Positions 1 through 6,586 of a stretch of 23,333 nucleotides of DNA are shown here, one piece after another. The notes below the pieces were generated by a model. It had not been told where the DNA came from, made no database searches, and worked only from the letters and a program-made list of their open reading frames with translations. Each line of letters begins with the position of its first letter. Position 1 is the first letter of the stretch. The DNA is from DATBLE01 sp050258035 (lineage in GTDB: Bacteria; Actinomycetota; Thermoleophilia; Gaiellales; Gaiellaceae): positions 1-23,333 of the forward strand of contig JBLMYA010000025.1 in assembly GCA_050258035.1 (NCBI GenBank). Direction: 5' to 3'. The position numbers were made by a program, and so were the translations under genes.

Positions 1-382
1 GGCTCCCGTCGCTGTCGATCAGGTACAGGGCCTCCAGCCGCTCCTCGTCGCGGCCGAAGCCCGAAAGCTGCCTCCAGAACACGATCCTGTTGCCCGAAGG
101 CGACCAGGTTGGCGCACTATCGTCGTGGACGCGTGCGCTCCTCGCCGTCAACTGCCGCTGACCCCCTCCCGTCTGCCTCATCAGAAAGACCTCACCGAAC
201 TCCGAGTTGCGGATGAACGCGATCATTCCGCTCGGGCCAGCCACAGCCGCCTGAACCCCACCGGCCCCGGCCGCGTCGATCCTCTCTCCAGCCGCACCCG
301 GCACACCCACAACGCCTGCCGCCACGGCGACGATGACAGTCACGACCAGCAGCACACGGCGCGTCAGGGCGCCTCCCTTCAC
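1..382 (-). CDS. Secreted TolB/PD40-type beta-propeller protein, N-terminal part (runs off the window)
   Basis: The reading frame enters from the left edge and reads, from its N-terminus, a basic stretch (LTRR), a hydrophobic segment rich in V/A (LLVVTVIVAVAAGVVG) and then a mature part with PSGMIAFIRNSEFGEVFLM and APTWSPSGNRIVFWRQ, followed by ALYLIDSDGS. The W-S-P-S/D-G and LYLIDSDG blades are typical of TolB/PD40 WD40-like propellers, so an exported substrate-binding or scaffold protein is likely; the exact role cannot be read. The start is uncertain: GTG at 382 gives the longest frame, but the purine run AGGGAGG lies just downstream of it, so a CTG at 367 or a later GTG could be used. No -10-like hexamer is visible. 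The C-terminus, about 128 codons onward, is outside the window. Confidence 0.65.
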   Translation of the reverse strand, partial: MKGGALTRRVLLVVTVIVAVAAGVVGVPGAAGERIDAAGAGGVQAAVAGPSGMIAFIRNSEFGEVFLMRQTGGGQRQLTARSARVHDDSAPTWSPSGNRIVFWRQLSGFGRDEERLEALYLIDSDGS

Positions 383-456
383 ACAGAAGGCTTGGCGGCA
401 GCCGCCCGCCGCGCATCAGGGGCGTCGCTGAGACTGACCCGGCCGCGGGCTGGTGG

Positions 457-1338
457 TCAGGTGCAGTAGGAGCCGGCCGGGATTGCGCCGCTCGGGCGGA
501 AGGCGACCACGCGTCCGGGGTTTCGTCCCTCGATGATCGCTGGGGCGTTGTCCCAGAGATCGAAGCCGTGTTCTCCTTGGGTGACCCACCCGGGCACGGG
601 CTTGTGCAGGACGCGGGCGAGCTTCGCGAGGGTCTCGGCGTTCGCATCGCGTGCGCAGGTAGCGCCGTGGAACACGTGGTTCTCCTGGGCGGAAATGCTC
701 CAGATCACCGACAGGCGCGTACCCTGGCGGACGAGCTTCGCGAGTCCCTGGACGTCGACCGAGCGGGCCTTCAGGGCCGCGAGCGATCTTCCCGTCTCGA
801 CTTCGATCTCCTTTCCGATCGGCTGGGAAGCTCCGTGTCGCCAGCGGGCGACGAGATCGAGGTATGCGTCGACGACGATCAGCTTGTCGGGCCTGAGTTC
901 GGGGTGGTGTGATGCCAGCGTTGCCATGCCGAAGCCGGAATAGGAGACGCCGACGAAGATCAGCGGTCCGCCGACTTGGCGATGCACACGGGCGATCGTC
1001 CGGGCGAACTGGGCGAGGTAGAGGGGGTTTCCCCAGTCCAGGTGCCGCCTGGCGCGCAGGTTGTACCAGGTGTACCCATCCTTGGCGTAGCGGCCGCAGA
1101 GAAGCGTGTAGCCGGCAGTGCGGGCCAGAGTCTGGGTGTTGGCGCAGTAGATCCACCCGCCGCTGGTCACGATCAGCCCGCGTGGATGCGCGGCCGGGAA
1201 GGTCGAGGTGATCGCAAGCTCCGCCGCCGCATGGCTGCCCGCTTTCTGCGGCGGTCGGGACACGGCTTGGGGCGAGCCGGTCGAGGGCAGTGCGAGCCAG
1301 CCGATGGAACAGAGTGCGGCGATACCGAGCTTCCGCAA
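457..1338 (-). CDS. Secreted alpha/beta-hydrolase-like protein
   Basis: A 293-residue protein with an N-terminal signal peptide (MRKLGIAALCSIGWLALP..., cleavage probably near residues 20-25). The core has an alpha/beta-hydrolase nucleophile elbow, G130-V-S132-Y-S-G, a downstream strand ending in Asp157 (KLIVVDAYLDL) and a late His257 in TQGEHGFDLWD, a plausible Ser-Asp-His triad. Cysteines at 65, 81, 228 and 292 could form disulfides outside the cell. The substrate is not recognisable; a lipase/esterase-like role is only family inference. The TTG start at 1338 is chosen because it begins the signal peptide and has a TACCCT -10-like hexamer 8 nt upstream and no Shine-Dalgarno. It is followed on the same strand by the beta-propeller gene. 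Confidence 0.72.
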   Translation of the reverse strand: MRKLGIAALCSIGWLALPSTGSPQAVSRPPQKAGSHAAAELAITSTFPAAHPRGLIVTSGGWIYCANTQTLARTAGYTLLCGRYAKDGYTWYNLRARRHLDWGNPLYLAQFARTIARVHRQVGGPLIFVGVSYSGFGMATLASHHPELRPDKLIVVDAYLDLVARWRHGASQPIGKEIEVETGRSLAALKARSVDVQGLAKLVRQGTRLSVIWSISAQENHVFHGATCARDANAETLAKLARVLHKPVPGWVTQGEHGFDLWDNAPAIIEGRNPGRVVAFRPSGAIPAGSYCT

Positions 1339-1346
1339 GGCCAGGC

Positions 1347-1352
1347 AGGGTA
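1347..1352 (-). promoter_or_regulatory. -10-like element of the alpha/beta-hydrolase gene
   Basis: TACCCT on the minus strand, 8 nt before the TTG start at 1338. It fits the TANNNT spacing that recurs in this window and suggests a leaderless or nearly leaderless transcript. No clear -35 box is visible. Confidence 0.35.
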
Positions 1353-1380
1353 CCCGGCGTTCCGGACTACCGTTCGCCGC

Positions 1381-1677
1381 TCAGAGGTTCGCAACCGCGA
1401 GCGGAAACTCCTTGCTGGCGCTGTTTCCGCGGATGTCGACGACGGAGACTTCCAGGCTGTACGAGCCGTCGTTCAGGATGGTCGTGTCCCAGTGGCGCGC
1501 CAGGTAGAAGCAGTAGCGGCCGGTGCGATAGGTGCGGTTCTGGCGTGTGCCATCCGCGAACACGGCCGAGAACGAACTCGCGGGCAGTGCTCCGCGGACG
1601 TCGTACGCGATCTGCCAGCGCCCCTCCTTCGTGTTCCTGGGACCGGTCAGGCGCGGGTTGTGGTCGTTGATCGCCAC
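1381..1677 (-). pseudogene. C-terminal remnant of a secreted beta-sandwich (Ig-like) protein
   Basis: The 98-residue frame reads AINDHNPRLTGPRN...GRYCFYLARHWDTTILNDGSYSLEVSVVDIRGNSASKEFPLAVANL. The 'DGSYSLEVSVVDIRGN' strand pattern is that of an Ig-like or FlgD-like beta-sandwich at the C-terminus of a secreted enzyme; similarity to tails of M23-type peptidases is my impression only. There is no signal peptide, and a TGA lies three codons before the GTG at 1677. The upstream sequence on this strand is antisense to another gene (1683-2287). I therefore read it as the 3' end of a gene whose 5' part is missing, cut at the junction described in the findings, rather than as a complete small gene. 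Confidence 0.55.
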
Positions 1678-1694
1678 CGGGCATCACGATCAAC
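1666..1694. repeat. 8-bp inverted repeat at the junction of two truncated genes
   Basis: GTTGATCG (1666-1673) and CGATCAAC (1687-1694) are perfect inverted copies separated by 13 nt. The minus-strand beta-sandwich remnant begins inside the left side and the plus-strand truncated gene begins inside the right side, so the repeat sits on a rearrangement or chimera breakpoint. Confidence 0.75.
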
Positions 1695-2287
1695 CTGACC
1701 GCCGTCGGGTACGGCACCGCTCGCCCGGATACCTATCCGGTGGTGAAGGTGTACATGAACGCGGACGAGAACGTGGCGACAGGGGCAGCGAACCAGCTCG
1801 GCGCCGAGTACTGCGTGGGAGCACGCCAGGACCCGACCGGGTTCCACTGGTTCTTCGCAAGCTGGGACGGCGGCAAGTACGTGCCGTGGCACAGCCGCCG
1901 GCGATGAGCTTCCGCCGCAGCGGTGACGCCATGACGTGGACGTTCGACAAATCGGACATCGGTGGCTCGGCTGCAATCGCGTTCTTCGGTTGGTCGTCGA
2001 CCTGGGACGCGAGCGACAACAAGACCGGGGGCGAGGACTTCGCCCCGGACTACGGCACGTGGACATACGACGGCGCGTCCGGCCGATCACCGACGACGAC
2101 AACGACGCCGTCTACTCCACCGGCCCCGACCAAGGTCGCGGTTCTGATCGATGCGCCGAAGACCGCGCCCTGCCCGAGCGGTCGCGGGGAAGCGGCTGAC
2201 GGGGTGAGTGTGAAGATCAACGCAACGGAGAAGGACACCGGAAAGACGGTGACCGCCACCAAGATCGCCGGTTTCCGCGTTCGCTGA
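1683..2287 (+). pseudogene. N-terminally truncated, frameshifted secreted beta-sandwich protein
   Basis: Two frames together give one plausible protein. From 1683 the first frame reads ITINLTAVGYGTARPDTYPVVKVYMN...GFHWFFASWDGGKYVPWHS, then hits TGA at 1905-1907. A second frame continues PPAMSFRRSGDAMTWTFDKSDIGG...FFGWSSTWDASDNKTGGEDFAPDYGTWTYDG, a Thr/Pro linker (TTTTTPSTPPAPT) and a C-terminal VAVLIDAPKTAPCPSGRG...TATKIAGFRVR before TGA at 2287. The shift lies at about 1892-1904 and equals one missing base. No start codon or signal peptide exists, because the frame opens directly after a TGA at 1668-1670. It looks like a secreted carbohydrate-binding-like or beta-sandwich protein, now broken. 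A sequencing error could explain the shift but not the missing N-terminus. Confidence 0.65.
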
Positions 2288-2298
2288 GAGTCTCCAGT

Positions 2299-2317
2299 CG
2301 GCCGCGGCCAGCGGCCG
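2299..2317. terminator. GC hairpin between convergent genes
   Basis: CGGCCGC (2299-2305), a 5-nt loop, and GCGGCCG (2311-2317) form a perfect 7-bp stem. It lies in the 71-bp gap between the ends of the broken plus-strand gene (2287) and the minus-strand dehydrogenase (2359). There is no T-tract, so it could be a bidirectional terminator or a transcript-end stabiliser only by position. Confidence 0.4.
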
Positions 2318-2358
2318 GCCGCCCGCGCGCAGGGACGCGACCGCACGGTCGAAGTCGG

Positions 2359-3342
2359 TCACTCGGGGATGCTGAGCACGATCTTGCCGAACTGCTCTCC
2401 GCGCTCGAGCCGCTGGTGCGCTGCCTGCGCCTCGGCGAGCGGGAGAACAGAGTCGATCACCGGCGTCGCCCCCGCAGCGACGAGGTCGTAGGCGCCCTCG
2501 AAGTCGGCGCGCGTCCCCATCGTCGATCCCAGCACGTCGAGTTGCTTCCACCAGATCCGGTGCAGCGCAGCCGGTGGGTTCGGGCCGGACGTCGCCCCGC
2601 AGACGACCACGCGGCCGGCCGGGCGCGCGGCATCGAGCGTGCGCTTCCAGGTCGCGTCGCCGACCGTCTCGACGACCACGTCTGCGCCCCTGCCGGTCGC
2701 CTCCTTCACGGCCGCGACCACGTCCCCGTCCGTGTGGTTCACAGCGACGTCCGCCCCCAACTCCGATGCTTTCGCCAGCTTCTCCGCGTTCCCCGAGGTG
2801 ACGATCGTGTGCGCTCCCAGCGCCTGTGCGATCCGAAAGGCTGCGGTCGCGACGCCGCCGCCGATCCCCCAGATCAGGACCCACTCGTCCGGCCGGAGCC
2901 CGGCCCGCGTGACGAGCATCCGGTAGGCGGTCTCGTACACGAGCGGGAACGCGGCCGCCTGCTCGAACGAGAGACCGTCGCGGAGCGGATACACGTTCGT
3001 GGCAGGGACGGCGGCCAGCTCGGCGTGCACTCCCTGCGTGTGCTCCCCGATCACGTGGATGACGCCGTCGTGCTCGAGGCCGGGGTTGATCACCACTGGC
3101 TGGCCCGGCGCCAGCCCGGACACTCCCTCGCCCAGCGCCTCGACCGTGCCCGCGCCGTCGGCACCGAGGATGCGTGGCTTGGGAACCGAGGGCAGGCCCT
3201 TGCGGGTCCAGACGTCGAGATGGTTGAGCGAGGCTGCACGCATTCGGATCAGCACCTCGCCCGGCCCTGCGAGCGGATCCGGCAGGTCCTCGTAGCGGAG
3301 GACCTCCGGTCCGCCGTCCTCGTGGATGACGATTGCCTTGAT
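2359..3342 (-). CDS. Quinone-oxidoreductase-type medium-chain dehydrogenase (MDR)
   Basis: About 327 residues with the MDR fold: a GroES-like N-terminal domain (KAIVIHEDGGPEVLRYEDLPDP..., LNHLDVWTRKG, GADGAGTVEALGEGV), then a Rossmann domain (VLIWGIGGGVATAAFRIAQALGA, ADVVVETVGDATW, GRVVVCGATSG) and the usual C-terminal GKIVLSIPE. It should be an NAD(P)H-dependent cytosolic oxidoreductase; the substrate is unknown. The structural-zinc cysteine lobe of alcohol dehydrogenases is absent: the segment after VVINPGL goes straight to EHDGVIHVIGEH. No ATG/GTG/TTG is available for the conserved N-terminus. The expected initiator is ATC at 3340-3342, reading (M)KAIVIHEDGG, exactly 6 nt after a TACGAT -10 element. 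The next GTG is about 30 codons inside the domain. Confidence 0.85.
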   Translation of the reverse strand: MKAIVIHEDGGPEVLRYEDLPDPLAGPGEVLIRMRAASLNHLDVWTRKGLPSVPKPRILGADGAGTVEALGEGVSGLAPGQPVVINPGLEHDGVIHVIGEHTQGVHAELAAVPATNVYPLRDGLSFEQAAAFPLVYETAYRMLVTRAGLRPDEWVLIWGIGGGVATAAFRIAQALGAHTIVTSGNAEKLAKASELGADVAVNHTDGDVVAAVKEATGRGADVVVETVGDATWKRTLDAARPAGRVVVCGATSGPNPPAALHRIWWKQLDVLGSTMGTRADFEGAYDLVAAGATPVIDSVLPLAEAQAAHQRLERGEQFGKIVLSIPE

Positions 3343-3348
3343 GGCGCG

Positions 3349-3358
3349 ATCGTATAGT
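3349..3358. promoter_or_regulatory. Overlapping divergent -10 elements (bidirectional leaderless promoter)
   Basis: TATAGT (3353-3358, plus strand) is followed by 6 nt and the GTG at 3365. TACGAT (3354-3349, minus strand) is followed by 6 nt and the ATC at 3342. The two hexamers share two bases, and neither gene has a Shine-Dalgarno sequence. The equal spacing supports leaderless initiation in both directions from one site. Confidence 0.6.
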
Positions 3359-3364
3359 CGAGTG

Positions 3365-3763
3365 GTGGCCTGGAAGCTCGTGCTCGCGGCGGCGTTGGCC
3401 GCGCTCCTCGCCGGCTGCGGCGGATCGGCGCACGTCCGCCGTGGTCCGCCGCCCACGAAGGCGGCTTTCGCCACGGCCGCCGACCGGATCTGCCGCACGG
3501 CACGGACGCACCGCGGCCGGATCGCGGGCCTCAGCAAGCTTGCGCCCAGAGTCCCACTCGACGAGCTGGACCTGTACCGGCACTGGCTGAGCGCCGAACG
3601 GCTGGCCGTCGGCGCCGGGGACGTCCTCGCCGGGCGGAAGAAGGCGGGAAAGGTCGACCCGCTGGTCGAGCTCGCGATCGCCCGGGGCAAGATCGCCGGA
3701 TACGCGCAGCGGCTGGGCGCCAACGTGTGCGCCGCGCCGCCGGGGGTGACAATTCCGTCGTGA
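3365..3763 (+). CDS. Small hypothetical lipoprotein
   Basis: 132 residues. The N-terminus VAWKLVLAAALAALLAGCGG is a lipoprotein signal peptide with lipobox LLAGC, so the mature protein should be tethered to the outer face of the membrane through its cysteine. The mature part (TKAAFATAADRICRTARTHRGRIAGLSKLAP...) is mostly helical and has two further cysteines, in ICRTA and NVCAA. I do not recognise a functional domain. GTG codons at 3362 and 3365 are both possible; 3365 is chosen because it lies 6 nt after the TATAGT -10 element. The stop overlaps the queG start (GTGA at 3760-3763), so the two are probably co-translated, although no functional link with queuosine synthesis is evident. Confidence 0.75.
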   Translation: MAWKLVLAAALAALLAGCGGSAHVRRGPPPTKAAFATAADRICRTARTHRGRIAGLSKLAPRVPLDELDLYRHWLSAERLAVGAGDVLAGRKKAGKVDPLVELAIARGKIAGYAQRLGANVCAAPPGVTIPS

Positions 3764-4770
3764 CGACGGTCGAGCTGGCCCGCCTCGCGGACGAGATCGG
3801 GATCGACGCGATCGGCTCGGCGGCTGCGGCGCCGTACACCGAGACCGAGGTGCGGATCCGGGAGCGGCGTGCGCGAGGGCTCTTCGCGGACATGCGGTTC
3901 ACCATGGCCCGGCCCGATGTCTCGTGCCATCCGGAATCGCTGTTCCCGGGGGCGCGCACCGTCGTCTCCGCCGCCCTCTGCTACTACGCATCCGCGCCGC
4001 CCACCCGCCCGGGGAGTGGTCGGCTGCCCCGCTACACCTGGCGCGACGCCTACTCGGAGCTCCGCGAGAAGCTGAACCTGCTCGGCAGGCGGCTCGGTGG
4101 TACCTACCGCGTGCTCGTCGACGCCAACCAGCACGTCGACCGCGAGGGAGCGGCCCGCGCAGGCGTCGGCTTCTACGGCAAGAACACGATGCTGATCACC
4201 CGCCGCCACGGCTCCTGGGTCGTGCTCGGCACGCTCGTCACGGACGCGGAGATCGAGCCGAGCCCACCGCTCGACCTCGACTGCGGCGAATGCCGCCTCT
4301 GTATCGACGCGTGCCCGACTGACGCTCTCGACGAGCCGGGAACCCTCGACGCGACACGCTGCCTGTCGTACTGGACGCAGTCGCCCGCATCCATTCCCGA
4401 GCAGTACCGCGAGGCGCTCGGCGAGATGGTCTACGGGTGCGACATCTGCCAGGAGGTCTGTCCCTGGAACCGCGGCGTCGAGAAGCGCCGGGCCGGCGAG
4501 GACGCCGGCGGCGAGCCCACCGTCTCGCTGGCCGACTGGCTCACCGCCGACCCGGCTGCGCTGGAAGCGCGATACGACCGCCTGTACGTGCCCCGCAACG
4601 ACCCTCGGTACCTGCGCCGGAACGCGCTGGTCGCCCTCGGGAACGTCGGCCGGAGGGAGGATGCCGAGCTCGCCCAGCCGTACGCGGCTGCCGCCGACGA
4701 CCCGATGCTCGCCGAGCACGCGCGCTGGGCGCAACGCCGGATCGCAGAGAGAGCCGAACGTGAGCCCTGA
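3760..4770 (+). CDS. queG: Epoxyqueuosine reductase QueG
   Basis: 336 residues. QueG uses cobalamin and two [4Fe-4S] clusters to reduce epoxyqueuosine to queuosine in the anticodon of certain tRNAs. The sequence shows the QueG core: RPDVSCHPESLFPGARTVVSAALCYY, then LVDANQHVDREGAARAGVGFYGKNTMLI, a ferredoxin-type cluster motif CGECRLCIDACPTDAL, the spacer YWTQSPASIPEQYREALGEMVYG, a second cluster motif CDICQEVCPWN, and a C-terminal HEAT-like segment (LRRNALVALGNVGRREDAEL). The start GTG at 3760 overlaps the lipoprotein stop by 4 nt; an upstream ATG in the same frame would lie inside the lipoprotein gene. The 3' end overlaps the kinase gene by 11 nt. No other queuosine gene is in the window. 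Confidence 0.93.
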   Translation: MTTVELARLADEIGIDAIGSAAAAPYTETEVRIRERRARGLFADMRFTMARPDVSCHPESLFPGARTVVSAALCYYASAPPTRPGSGRLPRYTWRDAYSELREKLNLLGRRLGGTYRVLVDANQHVDREGAARAGVGFYGKNTMLITRRHGSWVVLGTLVTDAEIEPSPPLDLDCGECRLCIDACPTDALDEPGTLDATRCLSYWTQSPASIPEQYREALGEMVYGCDICQEVCPWNRGVEKRRAGEDAGGEPTVSLADWLTADPAALEARYDRLYVPRNDPRYLRRNALVALGNVGRREDAELAQPYAAAADDPMLAEHARWAQRRIAERAEREP

Positions 4771-6586
4771 GCAGCGGCTCGGCGTGGAGCGCTGGCTGGC
4801 CTGGGTGCGGCTCGGCGTGGTCCCCTTCGCGATTCTCGAAGCGGCGGCAGCTGCTCCGTATCCGCCGGGCAGGGCAGCCTGGGTCTGGGCGACCGCCGCC
4901 GTCTTCGCCGCCGGAGCGGTCGTCCTGCTCGTCCTCGTGCGGCGTGGGCCCAGCCCGGCGGCACTCGCCCGCCTCGGGCCGGCCGCGCTCGTCTTCGACT
5001 TCGTCGCCGTCTCGTCCTTCATGCTCGCGCTCTCGTACCAGAGCTCAATCTCGGTCCGGCAGGCGATGATTCTCGTCCTGGTCGAGGCAGCGTTCCGCTA
5101 CGGCATCCGCGGCGGTCTGGCCCTCGCAGCGGCCGGGGTACCGGTGCTCGTCGCCTTCGAGTGGCTCCGCGACGATCACTTCGATCAGCGGTTCCGCTGG
5201 GAGGACGTGGCCGTCCAGATAGGCGTCGAGGTGCTGATCGCCCTCCTCGTCGGCTGGCTGGTCGGGCGGCTCCGGGCAGAGGCGTCGATCGCGGAGGACC
5301 GGGTGCACGAGGCAGAGCACCTCCGGGACGAGCTCGACCGCCGCAGTCATCTGTTGGATGCGGCCAACAGTTGCGCGCGCGCACTCGGCTCCTCCCTCGA
5401 GCTGGACGAGGCGTTCGGCGCGTTCATCAGGGAGCTCGAGGGGCTGGTTCCGTTCGATCGCACTGCGATCATCCTCGCCGAGGAAGGCCAGATCCACGTG
5501 ATGGCGACCGCGGGGCTGAGGCACGACGAGGTGCTTCAGCCGGGCGCTGCGCTGCCGTCCGGAGCGCTGGTCGAGGAGGTGCTGCAGACCGGCGACACGG
5601 TGTACCGGCGCGACATGCGCGACCACCGCTATCCGGAAGAGGAGACGCTCACGGCGATCGGGCTGCGCTCGCGCGTGGCCGCGCCGCTGCTCCTCGGCGA
5701 GCGGCCGATCGGCATGCTGGCGATCCTGCGCCGGAAGCCCGACGCGTTCGACGACGACGAGGTCGAGCTGGCGGCCCTGCTCGGGCGGCTGCTCGCGAGC
5801 GGCGTCCAGAACATCCGGGCGTACGAATCCGAGCGGGCCACCGTCGCCGAGCTGCGTCGGCTCTCGGCGCTGCGGGCGGATTTCGTCTCGCTCGTCTCGC
5901 ATGAGCTCCGCAGCCCGATGGCGGCGGTGATCGGCGCCGCACGCACCCTGGAGGAGCGGTGGCGCGAGCTGACGGCCGAGCAGCGGACCGCATTCCTCGC
6001 CCTGATCGCCGACGAGACCAACAGGCTGGCCGCGCTGATCGGCGACGTGCTCGACACGTCGCGGATCGAGGCGGGAACCTTCTCGTACCGCTTCGCCGAA
6101 GTGGACGTCGCGGAGCTCGTCCGCGACACCGTCGCCGGCTTTGCGCTCCACCAGGACGAGGTCACGGTCGTCGCGCACGCCGGCGGCGGGCTTCCGACGA
6201 TCCGCGGCGACCGGGAGCGGCTCCGCCAGGTACTCCAGAATCTGCTCGAGAACGCGGTCAAGTACTCCCGGGCCGGGGAGGAGGTCGGCGTGCGCACCTG
6301 GGCGGAGGACGGCCGGATCCTCGTCGCCGTCGAGGACGCCGGCCCCGGCATCCCGCACGAGCAGCACGGCCTGATCTTCGAGCGGTTCGGGCGGGCGAAC
6401 GTCGGGCTCGGGAAGCCCGGGACGGGGCTCGGTCTCTTCATCGCCCGCTCGATCGCGGAGGCGCACGGCGGACGGTTGACGGTTGACTCGGCCCCCGGCC
6501 AGGGGACGACCTTCACGCTCGAGCTACCGGCTTCCCAGCCCGCAGCGCCGCCGGCAAAGCCCGCCCGCGAGACGGAGGGATTCTAG
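4760..6586 (+). CDS. Membrane-bound GAF-domain sensor histidine kinase
   Basis: 608 residues. The order is: an N-terminal membrane region of about five or six hydrophobic segments (residues roughly 10-170), a short coiled segment (EASIAEDRVHEAEHLRDELDRRSHLLD), a GAF domain (about 200-365, LVPFDRTAIILAEEG...RVAAPLLLGERPIGMLAILRR), a HisKA dimerisation domain with phospho-acceptor His381 in SLVSHELRSP, and an HATPase domain with N box (NLLENAVKYS), G1 (DAGPGIP) and G2 (GTGLGLF). It should autophosphorylate in response to an unknown intramembrane or cytosolic signal. No response regulator is adjacent, so it is an orphan kinase. The GTG start at 4760 lies inside the end of queG, implying translational coupling. 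Its TAG stop shares bases with the stop of the convergent pafBC gene. Confidence 0.92.
   Translation: MSPEQRLGVERWLAWVRLGVVPFAILEAAAAAPYPPGRAAWVWATAAVFAAGAVVLLVLVRRGPSPAALARLGPAALVFDFVAVSSFMLALSYQSSISVRQAMILVLVEAAFRYGIRGGLALAAAGVPVLVAFEWLRDDHFDQRFRWEDVAVQIGVEVLIALLVGWLVGRLRAEASIAEDRVHEAEHLRDELDRRSHLLDAANSCARALGSSLELDEAFGAFIRELEGLVPFDRTAIILAEEGQIHVMATAGLRHDEVLQPGAALPSGALVEEVLQTGDTVYRRDMRDHRYPEEETLTAIGLRSRVAAPLLLGERPIGMLAILRRKPDAFDDDEVELAALLGRLLASGVQNIRAYESERATVAELRRLSALRADFVSLVSHELRSPMAAVIGAARTLEERWRELTAEQRTAFLALIADETNRLAALIGDVLDTSRIEAGTFSYRFAEVDVAELVRDTVAGFALHQDEVTVVAHAGGGLPTIRGDRERLRQVLQNLLENAVKYSRAGEEVGVRTWAEDGRILVAVEDAGPGIPHEQHGLIFERFGRANVGLGKPGTGLGLFIARSIAEAHGGRLTVDSAPGQGTTFTLELPASQPAAPPAKPARETEGF

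Noticed and set aside
3343..5022. A very long minus-strand frame (887 codons) that extends the dehydrogenase upstream
   Set aside because: The upstream 560 codons are antisense to the lipoprotein, queG and kinase genes and have low-complexity Arg/Ala/Pro composition; the real domain starts at 3342.
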